The notes beneath the pieces were generated by a model. That model was not told the DNA's origin and ran no database searches. It saw only the letters and a program-made list of their open reading frames with translations. From an uncultured Eubacteriales bacterium (lineage in GTDB: Bacteria > Bacillota > Clostridia > Oscillospirales > RGIG7773): a stretch of 34,559 bases of DNA. The stretch covers positions 1 through 34,559 of the forward strand of contig CAKTDK010000004.1 in NCBI GenBank assembly GCA_934541205.1, in the 5' to 3' direction. Positions 22,725 through 31,785 of this stretch are shown piece by piece; position 1 is the stretch's first letter, and each line of letters starts with the position of its first letter. The translations under genes and the position numbers were made by a program.

Positions 22725-23450
22725 TTATTTTCCTGTTGCAGCAGCTTCGTCTGCTATAATAATAGCGTCGTTATGAAGATTAAGTAAAGTAACAGGACAT
22801 TTTGTTGTAACAACACCGGATGTAAGCTTTTTAAAAGCAGGGTTTTTGTTGGCACCTGACATAAGAACAACAATTTTTTTAGCTTTTAAAATAGGTCCTA
22901 CTCCCATGGTGATTGCTTTTGTGGGAACATCATCTTTACTGTTAAAAAATCTTGCATTAGCTTCAATTGTATCTTCATCAAGAGAAGTTTGATGCGTTCC
23001 GGCAACAATTTCATCGGCAGGCTCGTTAAAACCGATATGACCGTTTCTTCCAACTCCCAAAAGCTGAATATCTATTCCGCCGAAATCTTCTATGGTTTTG
23101 TCATAATTTTTACATTCCGTATCAATATCTTCAGCAAGACCGTTTGGTATATGTACGTTTTCCATATTAATATTTATATGATTAAACAAATTATTTTTCA
23201 TAAAATAAATATAGCTTTGGTCATTTGACGGTTCAATAGGATAATATTCATCAAGATTAAATGTATAAACTTTTGAAAAATCAACATCGCCGTTTTTATA
23301 CATATCAATAAGTTCTTTATACATTCCGATAGGTGTAGAACCTGTTGCAAGGCCAAGTCTTATGTCTGGTTTTGCTTTAATATCTTGAGCAAAAATTCCT
23401 GCTGCAGTTTTTGATAATTCCTGATAATCCTTAACTACAATAACTTTCAT
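22725..23450 (-). CDS. nagB: Glucosamine-6-phosphate deaminase
   Basis: It converts glucosamine-6-phosphate to fructose-6-phosphate and ammonia in amino-sugar use. The 241-residue length is typical of Firmicutes NagB without the allosteric C-terminal extension. Motifs: LGLATGSTPIGMYKELIDMY (phosphate loop), FNLDEYYPI with the catalytic Asp, GVGRNGHIGFNEP with the catalytic His, and KAITMGVGPILKAKKIVVLM. It starts at ATG 23450 with GGGGAGA upstream. It stands alone here; nagA is not in the window. Confidence 0.96.
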   Translation of the reverse strand: MKVIVVKDYQELSKTAAGIFAQDIKAKPDIRLGLATGSTPIGMYKELIDMYKNGDVDFSKVYTFNLDEYYPIEPSNDQSYIYFMKNNLFNHININMENVHIPNGLAEDIDTECKNYDKTIEDFGGIDIQLLGVGRNGHIGFNEPADEIVAGTHQTSLDEDTIEANARFFNSKDDVPTKAITMGVGPILKAKKIVVLMSGANKNPAFKKLTSGVVTTKCPVTLLNLHNDAIIIADEAAATGK

Positions 23451-23598
23451 TTAAAAAATCTCCCCTATATAAAATATTTCTTTTTACATTATAATACAAC
23501 AGAAATAAATTAGCAATATAATTAAAAATTTATTAATATTTCTTTTCTTGTTATAAAAATACATTATAAAAATTCTCTTATATTTAGTATATTTAGCC

Positions 23599-23627
23599 TT
23601 GATATATATTGTTTTTAATGATAAAAT
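23599..23627 (+). promoter_or_regulatory. Promoter of the proBA operon
   Basis: TTGATA at 23599-23604, a 17-base spacer, TAAAAT at 23622-23627, about 75 bases before proB. Confidence 0.6.
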
Positions 23628-23702
23628 TACTTTAATCATGTGATTGTATTATTTTTTGGTTATTAAATAAAATGATAAATAGAAATTTGCGAGGATTTTT
23701 AA

Positions 23703-24482
23703 ATGGATGTCGGGAAAAAAAGAATAGTTGTAAAAGTGGGAACTTCAACGCTTACCCATGAAAACGGAAAACTGAATTTTAAAAGAATAGATAAACTTGT
23801 ACAGGTTTTATCAGATTTAAGGAATATGGGAAATGATGTTATTCTTGTATCCTCAGGAGCAATAGCCGTTGGATTTTCAAAAATGAAAATTCAAAGTCAG
23901 GATAAAACTACTAGAGAAAAACAGGCTGTTGCCGCAATCGGACAATGTGAGCTCATGTTTTTATATGAAAAGCTTTTTACCCAGTACGGAAATAATACGG
24001 CGCAGATTCTTTTGACAAAAAAAATCACCGATGATACGATAGGAAAAGAAAATGTAATAAATACAATAAATACCTTGCTTGAATGGGGAGTTATTCCTGT
24101 TATTAATGAAAACGATTCCGTAGCTTTTGAAGAAATTGAATTCGGAGATAACGATACTTTATCAGCGCTTATTTCTATTTTAGCTGATGCGGATCTTTTG
24201 ATTTTAATGACGGATATAGATGGACTTTATGATAAAAATCCGAGAGAAGACAGCAACGCAAAGCTTATTCCAAAGGTTACAGAAATTACTGAGAAGTTAA
24301 AATCAAATGCAGGAGGCGCCGGAACAAGAAGAGGTACCGGCGGAATGATAACAAAGCTTATGGCTGCCGAAATGGCTATGGAAAACGGAATAGATATGTA
24401 TATAGTCAACGGAAAAAATCCTACAAATATATATGATGCCATAAAAGGTAAAGAAGTTGGAACTTTATTTAGCTCAAAATAA
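23703..24482 (+). CDS. proB: Glutamate 5-kinase (no PUA domain)
   Basis: First step of proline synthesis: glutamate to glutamyl-5-phosphate. The 259-residue protein contains only the amino-acid kinase domain. Motifs are KRIVVKVGTSTLTHENGKL, VSSGAIAVG, VIPVINENDSV, EFGDNDTLSA, MTDIDGLYDKNPR and the ATP loop GAGTRRGTGGMITKL. It lacks the ~100-residue C-terminal PUA domain present in E. coli ProB; such short forms are known and may be regulated differently by proline. ATG 23703 has GAGGAT upstream. Its stop overlaps the TAAGGAG that serves proA. Confidence 0.95.
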   Translation: MDVGKKRIVVKVGTSTLTHENGKLNFKRIDKLVQVLSDLRNMGNDVILVSSGAIAVGFSKMKIQSQDKTTREKQAVAAIGQCELMFLYEKLFTQYGNNTAQILLTKKITDDTIGKENVINTINTLLEWGVIPVINENDSVAFEEIEFGDNDTLSALISILADADLLILMTDIDGLYDKNPREDSNAKLIPKVTEITEKLKSNAGGAGTRRGTGGMITKLMAAEMAMENGIDMYIVNGKNPTNIYDAIKGKEVGTLFSSK

Positions 24483-24495
24483 GGAGTTGTATATT

Positions 24496-25737
24496 ATGCT
24501 TAATGAAATTGGCGCAAAAGCAAAAAGTGCTTCATATGAAATAGCAAAATTATCACAGGCAGAAAAAAATAAAGCGCTTAAATCAATTGAAAAGTCTTTG
24601 CTTAAAAATAAAGACAATATAATTCAGGCAAATAAAAAAGATATTGAAAACGCCCGTAAAAATAATATGGCGGAATCTATGATTGACCGTCTTTCTCTTG
24701 ACGAAAAGCGAATTGATGATATATGTACGGGAATTGAAAAAGTAATTTATCTTGATGATCCTATCGGTAAAATAAACGACGTTATTTTAAGACCAAACGG
24801 ACTTCAGATAGGAAAGATGACGGTTCCTTTGGGTGTTATCGGCATTATATATGAAGCAAGACCGAATGTTACTGTTGACGCTGCCGTACTTTGTTTAAAA
24901 TCCTCTAACGTTTGTATATTAAAAGGAGGAAAAGAGGCAATTAATTCAAATATAGCTCTTGTAAACGCTATGAAAGAAGGTCTTTCAGCTGCCGGAGTAA
25001 CTGAAAACGCAATTTCTATTATTGAAGATACATCAAGAGAAACTACCATGAAATTTATGAAAATGAATCAGTATCTTGATGTTTTAATTCCAAGAGGTGG
25101 AGCAGGACTTATAAAAGCGACGGTTGAAAACGCCACCGTTCCGGTTATTGAAACAGGTACGGGAAACTGTCATGTTTATATTGATGATTCTGCCGATATT
25201 GATATGGCGGTAAGCATTTTATTTAATTCAAAAACTTCGCGTATAAGCGTTTGCAATTCCTGTGAAAGTATGCTTGTTCATAAAGATATTTCGGAAGAAT
25301 TTCTGCCTTTGATTTATGAAAAATTCAAAGAAAAGAACGTAATAATAAGAGGCTGTGAAAAAACTGTTGAAATTCTTGGAAATAAAGCGGAAAGAGCTGC
25401 TGAAGAGGATTATTATAAGGAATATCTTGATTATATAATTTCCTGTAAAGTGGTAAACGATGTAGATGAAGCGATAAGTCATATAAATAAGTATTCCACT
25501 CATCATTCGGAAAGCATAGTTACCAAAAGCTACGCTAATGCACAAAAGTTCCAAAGACAAGTAGACAGCGCGGCGGTTTATGTAAACGCATCTACAAGAT
25601 TTACCGACGGATTTGAATTTGGTTTTGGAGCAGAAATTGGAATTTCCACTCAAAAACTTCATGCCAGAGGTCCTATGGGGCTTGAACAGCTTACAAGTAT
25701 AAAATATGTTATCTGCGGCAACGGACAGATAAGATAA
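24496..25737 (+). CDS. proA: Glutamate-5-semialdehyde dehydrogenase
   Basis: NADPH-dependent reduction of glutamyl-5-phosphate to the semialdehyde, second step of proline synthesis. I start at ATG 24496 (MLNEIGAKAKSASYEIAKLS), which has AAGGAG directly overlapping the proB stop; an earlier in-frame ATG at 24457 lies within proB. 413 residues, the family norm. Motifs include VPLGVIGIIYEARPNVTVDA, LKGGKEAINSN, VIETGTGNCHVYID, the catalytic Cys region SRISVCNSCE and YVNASTRFTDGFEFGFGAE. ProB and ProA may form a complex that channels the labile phosphate. Confidence 0.96.
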   Translation: MLNEIGAKAKSASYEIAKLSQAEKNKALKSIEKSLLKNKDNIIQANKKDIENARKNNMAESMIDRLSLDEKRIDDICTGIEKVIYLDDPIGKINDVILRPNGLQIGKMTVPLGVIGIIYEARPNVTVDAAVLCLKSSNVCILKGGKEAINSNIALVNAMKEGLSAAGVTENAISIIEDTSRETTMKFMKMNQYLDVLIPRGGAGLIKATVENATVPVIETGTGNCHVYIDDSADIDMAVSILFNSKTSRISVCNSCESMLVHKDISEEFLPLIYEKFKEKNVIIRGCEKTVEILGNKAERAAEEDYYKEYLDYIISCKVVNDVDEAISHINKYSTHHSESIVTKSYANAQKFQRQVDSAAVYVNASTRFTDGFEFGFGAEIGISTQKLHARGPMGLEQLTSIKYVICGNGQIR

Positions 25738-25749
25738 AGAGGTATAAAA

Positions 25750-26466
25750 ATGGCTCAAAAAAAACAAATAAATGAAAAATCCGCTTTTATAGTAGGGATT
25801 ATAGTACTTATTTTAGCAGCTTGTATATTGGTATTTGTCTTAATTCAGGGATTTGGACTTGTGTCAAAGCTTATAAATAAAAAGGATAATGTTTTTGTAG
25901 CACCTGCAATAACTGATGAAGAAAATGAAATAAGTACGGAATATGTAAGAGAAAGTAAAGAGTGGTTCGGAGAATATATAAAGTATGTTGCTATGCTTGA
26001 TTTTCCCGATTTTAAAGATATAAATGAGCTTTCTGACGAAAACGTAATTACATTTGCTATTTTTCAGATAATATCTAATACTTCAGACAGTAATTTAACT
26101 AAAGATAAAGACGGAAATTCCATAATTTCAAAAACAGATGTTGATGCATATATTGATCTTTACTTTGATTTAACAAGAGATATAAAACATCAGTCTATAG
26201 AAAATACAGGTATTACTTATAATTCTTTTACATCAAAATATACTGCTCCGTCAATAGGATATGATGATTGCAATATTCCGAAAGTAGTTAATATTGAGTA
26301 TGAAAAAAGCGGATATGTTGATTTGGATGTGGAATATTATAATTCTATTGCTATGATGACTGCAACTGATGAAAATAATATAAAACCAGTAAAAAACGTT
26401 GAAATTACTCTTGCTCCCAATGAAAAGATGTTTCGTTTTGTGGGACTTAGGACTATAAGTCAGTAA
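25750..26466 (+). CDS. Single-span membrane-anchored protein, unknown function
   Basis: The 238-residue protein has a short basic N-terminus (MAQKKQINEKSAF), one membrane span (IVGIIVLILAACILVFVLIQ) and an extracytoplasmic acidic domain. No lipobox or enzymatic motif is seen. The soluble part has long helix-like stretches (EYVRESKEWFGEYIKYVAML) and a beta-rich C-terminal half (VNIEYEKSGYVDLDVEYYNS). Clostridial proteins of similar layout are annotated only as hypothetical. ATG 25750 is 12 bases after the proA stop (ribosome-binding site AAAGAGGT overlapping that stop), so it is probably co-expressed with proBA. Confidence 0.8.
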   Translation: MAQKKQINEKSAFIVGIIVLILAACILVFVLIQGFGLVSKLINKKDNVFVAPAITDEENEISTEYVRESKEWFGEYIKYVAMLDFPDFKDINELSDENVITFAIFQIISNTSDSNLTKDKDGNSIISKTDVDAYIDLYFDLTRDIKHQSIENTGITYNSFTSKYTAPSIGYDDCNIPKVVNIEYEKSGYVDLDVEYYNSIAMMTATDENNIKPVKNVEITLAPNEKMFRFVGLRTISQ

Positions 26467-26509
26467 AATAATTAAATTTTATATATTTTTTAGAAAAGGT
26501 GATTTAAAC

Positions 26510-28060
26510 ATGACAAAAGTATTGTATGTAGGTCTTGATGACAGACCCTGTAACTATCATTATCCTCTGATGCTCTCTGATATCTGCGATGATATAGATA
26601 TGATCGCTCCGCCTTTTGAACTTATGGGCAAATTAAAAAAAGCAGCAGATACCGACGCAATTTGGAAATGGATTTTTGAAAACGCTTCAGATGCTGATTA
26701 TGCAATTTTATCTGTTGATACTCTTGTATACGGAAATATTATACATTCCAGAATACATAATAGGTCGAAAGAACAATGCGATGCTTATATGGATAATTTT
26801 AAAAAACTTAAAGAGCAAAATCCAAAGCTTGAAATACATGCGTTTAATCTTGTTGCCCGTGTTGCTGCCTATGACAATGATTTTGAAGATCCTGAATATT
26901 GGGCAAATTACGGTTATGCAATCTGGCGTTACGGATGGCTTAAAGACAGAATAAAAAGAGGTCATGACACTGAAGGAGAAAAAGAAGAACTTGAAAAACT
27001 GACTTCTTTTATTCCGGAAGAATATTTGAAAGATTTTCTTGACAGAAGAGCTATTTCAAGACATATAAATCATAAATCCGTTGATTTTACAAAAGCAGGT
27101 ATATTTGAAAGACTTGTAGTACCTAAAGACGATACGGCTGAATATGGATATGCGGCAACAGATCAGGCTGCTTTATCGGAGAAAATATACAGCGAGAGAA
27201 TTATGGATAAAGTTATGGTATATCCCGGCGCAGACGAAGTCGGAAGTGTTCTTTTTGCAAGGATATTTAATAAAGTTAAAAACTTTACTCCGAGAATTTA
27301 TACAAGATATTCTTCTGTACTCGGACCTACTATTGTTCCTAAATATGAAGACAGACCTCTTCATGAATCCATAAAGGCGCAAATTACATCTCTAGGCGGT
27401 GTAATGGTTGATACTCCTATGGAATCAGATATGCTTTTTGCAGTTCATTCTCCCGGAAAATTTATGATAGAATGTGCAGAACAATTTAAAAATAAAGATT
27501 TAACTTTTTCATCACATATAAATCTTCATGAATTTGCTTCTTTTATTAATTATTATATAAAAACATATAATAAACCGGTTGCTTTATCTGACGTTGCCAT
27601 GTCAAACGGAGCAGATAATGAAATGATGGCTTATATGTCAAATATAAAACTTCTTGATAAGCTTTCTGCTTACGGAGGATGGAATACTTCAGAAAATACA
27701 AACGGTATGTGTCTTGCTCATGGAGTTATACACGCTTATTATGAAAGCGTTGGATTTGAGGGAGGCAGCCGTCAAAAAAGCGAAGAATTTTGTGCGATGA
27801 AGATAATAGAAGACTGGCTGTTCCAGGCAAATGCTCTTTACATGGGCGCAAATGAAGTTGTTAAACGCTATCCTGATAAATCTCCTTATTTTGTTTCGGA
27901 TATTCATGATGAAATTGCAAATTATATGGGAGAAGAAGTTATTAATCTTATAGATAAAGAATTTGCCGGAGTGTTCAAAGGCAAAAATGTTGAAATATCA
28001 AATTTCAGAATGCCTTGGGACAGAGTACATGAACTTCATTTTGATATTAAATTAGTTTAA
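26510..28060 (+). CDS. DUF4127 family protein
   Basis: The 516-residue protein starts VLYVGLDDRPCNYHYPLMLS and continues with ADYAILSVDTLVYGNIIHSR, features I associate with the DUF4127 family (cytosolic, function unknown, widespread in Firmicutes). Conserved-looking polar patches include MVYPGADEVGS, YTRYSSVLGP, ALSDVAMSNGADNEMM and YGGWNTSENTNG, suggesting an enzyme active site rich in Asp, Asn and Arg. No signal peptide. ATG 26510 has AAAAGGTGA upstream. It follows the anchored unknown by 43 bases and may be the end of the proBA transcript. Confidence 0.85.
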   Translation: MTKVLYVGLDDRPCNYHYPLMLSDICDDIDMIAPPFELMGKLKKAADTDAIWKWIFENASDADYAILSVDTLVYGNIIHSRIHNRSKEQCDAYMDNFKKLKEQNPKLEIHAFNLVARVAAYDNDFEDPEYWANYGYAIWRYGWLKDRIKRGHDTEGEKEELEKLTSFIPEEYLKDFLDRRAISRHINHKSVDFTKAGIFERLVVPKDDTAEYGYAATDQAALSEKIYSERIMDKVMVYPGADEVGSVLFARIFNKVKNFTPRIYTRYSSVLGPTIVPKYEDRPLHESIKAQITSLGGVMVDTPMESDMLFAVHSPGKFMIECAEQFKNKDLTFSSHINLHEFASFINYYIKTYNKPVALSDVAMSNGADNEMMAYMSNIKLLDKLSAYGGWNTSENTNGMCLAHGVIHAYYESVGFEGGSRQKSEEFCAMKIIEDWLFQANALYMGANEVVKRYPDKSPYFVSDIHDEIANYMGEEVINLIDKEFAGVFKGKNVEISNFRMPWDRVHELHFDIKLV

Positions 28061-28066
28061 AATATG

Positions 28067-28098
28067 AAAAATCTCCTTTTTTTAAAAGGAGATTTTTT
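28067..28098. terminator. Terminator after the DUF4127 gene
   Basis: AATCTCCTTTT/AAAAGGAGATT around TTT, flanked by A and T runs on both sides; it can serve the convergent glycosylase gene too. Confidence 0.9.
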
Positions 28099-28145
28099 AT
28101 ATTACTGAACTTTATTGCAAAAAATAATAGAATATAAGAAAAATT

Positions 28146-28751
28146 TTACTTTTTTTTATTTTTAACCGAAATATAATTACTGTCTTTAAGTATAAATCTC
28201 CAAGGAAAATTTTTTGCTTCCTCAGCATAATCTATATTTATTCTCGGAGTTGCTGTTATATCTTTTTCATCAATTTTTTTATCGGAATATTCAAGATAAA
28301 GCTCGTCGCCGCATAAATCCATACCATAACATTTTTGGTTTATTGCCATTGCTTTGCAAAGCTTTCCGGGACCGTTGCATAAATTTTTTATATCTGAAGT
28401 GTTTCTTCTTTTTTTCATGATTTCTATTCCTTCGACAGGTTCAAGAGCTCTTATAAGAACTGCATGAGGAACGTCTTTCACATTTGTAACGATATTCATG
28501 CAGTAATGCATTCCGTATATGAGATAAATATAAGCATAACCGCCTTCATTATATTGTATATAAGTTCTTTGTGATCTGGGAGCTTTATATGAATGAGCAG
28601 CTTTATCTGTTTCTCCCATATATGCTTCGGTTTCAACAATTATGCCTTTTGTTATTCCTTCTTTTGTCTTTCTTACAAGTATTTTTCCGATAAGATTTTT
28701 TGCAGCATTTACCGCATCTTGCATATAAAAATCACGTTGTATTTTTTTCAT
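28146..28751 (-). CDS. 3-methyladenine DNA glycosylase (Mpg/AAG family)
   Basis: It removes alkylated purines in base-excision repair. The 201-residue protein shows family motifs: AKNLIGKILVRKTKEGI, the catalytic Glu in GIIVETEAYMGETDKAAHSY, EGGYAYIYLIYGMHYCMNIV, VLIRALEPVEG and CNGPGKLCKAMAINQ. The usual RNxxMFG stretch reads QRTYIQYNEGG here, a modest departure. ATG 28751 is preceded by AAAGGAAT on the minus strand. It is a single-gene unit, convergent with the DUF4127 gene. Confidence 0.92.
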   Translation of the reverse strand: MKKIQRDFYMQDAVNAAKNLIGKILVRKTKEGITKGIIVETEAYMGETDKAAHSYKAPRSQRTYIQYNEGGYAYIYLIYGMHYCMNIVTNVKDVPHAVLIRALEPVEGIEIMKKRRNTSDIKNLCNGPGKLCKAMAINQKCYGMDLCGDELYLEYSDKKIDEKDITATPRINIDYAEEAKNFPWRFILKDSNYISVKNKKK

Positions 28752-28891
28752 AAAAAATTCCTTTTTTTATTTTAGTATACTAAATTATAAATATAATATC
28801 AAATGAATTTTTTATATTTTATTTTTAAGTATAAATTTAAATAAAAAGAAAATAATAATATCAAATAATAAAAAACAAGGAAGTATGAAAT

Positions 28892-29431
28892 ATGAAAAAA
28901 ACAATTTCTGTTATAATGCTGATAAGTATTTTATCATGTATTTTTATCACAGGATGTACACCGAAAGAAAATGATGGCATGAATACCGTTCAGGTAAAGC
29001 TTGAAGATGTACACCAGAAAATAAAAACTGCTTATGGTGAAAATTACAAGCTATCAAAAAAATATACCAAAGAAGAAGTTTCTCAAAAATTTGGTATATC
29101 GTCAGATTCTATAAAGGATGTTATTGCTGAAGGCAGTGACGACGATAATGATGCTTTTATTGCTGTACAGGCGAATGAAGGTAAGGGTGAAGAAGTTGAA
29201 AAGGCTTTAAAAAAGCATAGGGAAGATTTAATCAATAATGAAGGCGAAGGAGATAATAAATATCGTTATGAATCTTCTTCAGTAGAACGTTTTGATGATT
29301 ATGTATTTTTTATAATGCTTGGAAACAGTCCTGTTGACTCTGCCGTTCAAGGCGGAGAAGACTTATTTAATGCTTTAAAAGAACAAACTAAAATAGGAAT
29401 AGACACATTAAAAGGGATATTCAATAAATAA
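28892..29431 (+). CDS. DUF4358 lipoprotein
   Basis: A 179-residue predicted lipoprotein: signal peptide MKKTISVIMLISILSCIFIT then lipobox ITGC. The mature part fits the DUF4358 pattern (VQVKLEDVHQKIKTAYGENY, AFIAVQANEGKGEEVEKALK and a C-terminal region with DDYVFFIMLG). Members are common in spore-forming Clostridia; the function is unknown. ATG 28892 has AAGGAAG upstream. This lipoprotein is unrelated to the four-copy array at 5-8 kb. Downstream (29440-29480) is a GC-rich CCGCCGGCGG element that may end transcription. Confidence 0.83.
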   Translation: MKKTISVIMLISILSCIFITGCTPKENDGMNTVQVKLEDVHQKIKTAYGENYKLSKKYTKEEVSQKFGISSDSIKDVIAEGSDDDNDAFIAVQANEGKGEEVEKALKKHREDLINNEGEGDNKYRYESSSVERFDDYVFFIMLGNSPVDSAVQGGEDLFNALKEQTKIGIDTLKGIFNK

Positions 29432-29546
29432 GTTTATATCCGCCGACAGCATGTACAAACAGTATATCCGCCGGCGGGTATTTTTGTACAATATCCCTAT
29501 TATAAATTATAACATTTTATGGTATTCTTAACATAACAATCCTATT

Positions 29547-31706
29547 TTGGGAGAGAGTATCATAAATACGAAAATTGATTTTTTCAAGCATATTGTCTTT
29601 TCTGTAATAATAACAATATTTTTAATAATTTTTATCTGTGATTTCTTTTTTTGGTTTAATAATATAACTACATCAAATACCCGTAAAATATTAAATAATT
29701 ATGTAAAACAAAAAATTGAAAAGATACATATGAATATAGAAGATGTAAGTTCTTCACTGCATATTTTAGGATTATCTCTTTCTCAGGAAGAATTTAATCC
29801 GTCTTTTGAATTTCCCGAAGAGCTTTTATCATCAATAAAAGAAATTGAAGTAATAAAAAATATTTTTTTGTATACAAAAGAAAAAATCAGTAAGACTTTT
29901 TCGGAAGAAGAAAAAAATAAACTTTTAAAAGGTGATGCTTTAATTTCTCAGATGACCGATAAATATCAAAAAAATAAAACAAATCTTATTATTGCAGAAC
30001 CTGTTTTAAAAAACAATAAAGTTGAAGAAGCTGTGGTTATTTCAATTCCGCCTGAGCTTTTAACCGGCATGGTAAAAAGTCAGGCTACGGAAAAGACTAT
30101 TTATTCCATAATTATAGATAAAAACGGCAGGTCAATTTCTGAAAACAGCTATTTTGATAATATTTTTGGCAGAAAAGAATTTAAAAATAATCTTTCCAAT
30201 ATTAAAAATGATATTTCAGAAAATAAAACAGGTTTTTTTACCTTTTTCTATAACAATGAAAAATATTATTTTCATTATTCTCCGCTTAATCTAAATAATT
30301 GGTATAATTTAGAAATAATTCCCTATAACTCCATAAATACGTCTGCTGAACACATTAAATATGTAGTATATATTTTGGTTATAAAAATTATTCTTATTTT
30401 TATTATTGTAATGTTTATTACGAATTTTATACATAAAAGAGATATAAAAACAATTACAAAAAACAAACAGACTCTGGAAAGCTTTACAGATTCCATCCCT
30501 GGAGGAGTAGCTGAAATTTCATACAGTGAAAATAGTATAAATCTTCTTTTTTCAAATGAAGGTTTTTTTGAAGTTATGAATTATTCAAAGTCGGATTACG
30601 AAAACGGTAAAGTTTCTCTTTACAACTTTTATTCGGAAAAAGATAAAAATAAAATTATAAGAAATTTTATCGGAAAAAGTAAAAAGAATAAAATAAATAT
30701 AGAATTAAAGCTTAAAGATTTTAATGGAAATCCTGTATGGATAAATCAAAGAGGCACTTTTATAGAATCAAAGGACAACTGTAATATTTATCACTGTATA
30801 TTTATACCTGTTACAAAAGAAAAGCTTGCTCTTCAAAATTTTGAAATTGAAAAAGAGAAATATGAAATTGTTACTTCCCTTACAAACAATATGATATTTG
30901 AGTATGATTTTAAAAAAGATATTTTTATATATTCCAAGTCTTTTGAAGAAAAAAATATAATTGATTTTATGAAAAATAAAAAAATTGAAAAATTTGTTCA
31001 TCCTGAAGATTATGATAAAATAGATGTTTTAATGTCAAATATGAAGACAAAAAATATATTTGATTCTCAGTTAAGGCTTTTAAATAAATATGAAATATAT
31101 AAATGGTATCAAATAAGAGCAAAAACAATTTTTGATGAAAACGGCGTTCCTTTAAGAACAATAGGAAGAATAGAAAATATAGATGATGCAATAAATGAAA
31201 AAAATAATTTATTGAACCTTGCAAACAAAGATGGACTTACTGGTCTGTATAATAAAAAAATATCGGAAAATTTAATAAAAGAACTGATTGATAAAAAGTT
31301 ATTAAGTGATAACGATTATTTATTTATATTGGATATTGACAGTTTTAAAGCTATAAACGATACTTTTGGACATTTAAACGGAGATAAAGCGATTATTACA
31401 TTAGCTGAGAATTTAAAAAGCCTTTTCAGAAATACTGATATAATAGGACGTATGGGCGGAGATGAATTTATAGTCCTTATGCGTGATGTAAACAATTTAA
31501 ATCATGTTAAGGAAAAGGCTGAAAAGCTTTGCCATTTGATTTGCAAAGCCAGTAAAGAAAATAAAGAAGTTTTTGAAATAGGATGCAGTATAGGAATATC
31601 GCGTTATATTTCCGAAATGGATTTTTATACATTTTTCAAAAAAGCTGATGATGCTCTTTATCAAGTAAAACAATCAGGCAAAAGTAATTTTAAAATATCA
31701 GATTGA
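29547..31706 (+). CDS. Membrane-bound diguanylate cyclase (sensor + PAS + GGDEF)
   Basis: It makes cyclic-di-GMP from two GTP. The N-terminal membrane span (IVFSVIITIFLIIFICDFFF) is followed by an extracellular sensor of ~230 residues, probably Cache-like, and a second span (YVVYILVIKIILIFIIVMFI). Two PAS-like regions follow (starting ESFTDSIPGGVAEISYSENS and ..EIVTSLTNNMIFEYDFKKD). The catalytic domain has an intact GGDEF at residues 637-641 and an inhibitory site RNTD five residues before it, so it is predicted active and product-inhibited. The start is uncertain. TTG 29547 has no ribosome-binding site, whereas GGGAGAGAG at 29549-29557 is placed for an unusual start such as ATA 29562 or ATT 29574. 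Confidence 0.88.
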   Translation: MGESIINTKIDFFKHIVFSVIITIFLIIFICDFFFWFNNITTSNTRKILNNYVKQKIEKIHMNIEDVSSSLHILGLSLSQEEFNPSFEFPEELLSSIKEIEVIKNIFLYTKEKISKTFSEEEKNKLLKGDALISQMTDKYQKNKTNLIIAEPVLKNNKVEEAVVISIPPELLTGMVKSQATEKTIYSIIIDKNGRSISENSYFDNIFGRKEFKNNLSNIKNDISENKTGFFTFFYNNEKYYFHYSPLNLNNWYNLEIIPYNSINTSAEHIKYVVYILVIKIILIFIIVMFITNFIHKRDIKTITKNKQTLESFTDSIPGGVAEISYSENSINLLFSNEGFFEVMNYSKSDYENGKVSLYNFYSEKDKNKIIRNFIGKSKKNKINIELKLKDFNGNPVWINQRGTFIESKDNCNIYHCIFIPVTKEKLALQNFEIEKEKYEIVTSLTNNMIFEYDFKKDIFIYSKSFEEKNIIDFMKNKKIEKFVHPEDYDKIDVLMSNMKTKNIFDSQLRLLNKYEIYKWYQIRAKTIFDENGVPLRTIGRIENIDDAINEKNNLLNLANKDGLTGLYNKKISENLIKELIDKKLLSDNDYLFILDIDSFKAINDTFGHLNGDKAIITLAENLKSLFRNTDIIGRMGGDEFIVLMRDVNNLNHVKEKAEKLCHLICKASKENKEVFEIGCSIGISRYISEMDFYTFFKKADDALYQVKQSGKSNFKISD

Positions 31707-31731
31707 TTTTTTATGATTAATAATATATAAT
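31703..31731 (+). promoter_or_regulatory. Promoter for fructose-bisphosphate aldolase
   Basis: TTGATT at 31703-31708 (overlapping the diguanylate cyclase stop), a 17-base spacer, TATAAT at 31726-31731, about 55 bases before the gene. Confidence 0.7.
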
Positions 31732-31785
31732 AATTAAGATAAGTATGTAAAAAATAAATTATATAAATCTTGGAGGTTTAATATT

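Noticed and set aside
24457..24495. Upstream ATG extension of proA
   Set aside because: It lies within proB and precedes the AAGGAG site; the family N-terminus begins at the ATG at 24496.
25228..25767. 179-codon minus-strand frame opposite proA
   Set aside because: Antisense shadow of a well-conserved gene; composition typical of the reverse of an AT-rich coding strand.
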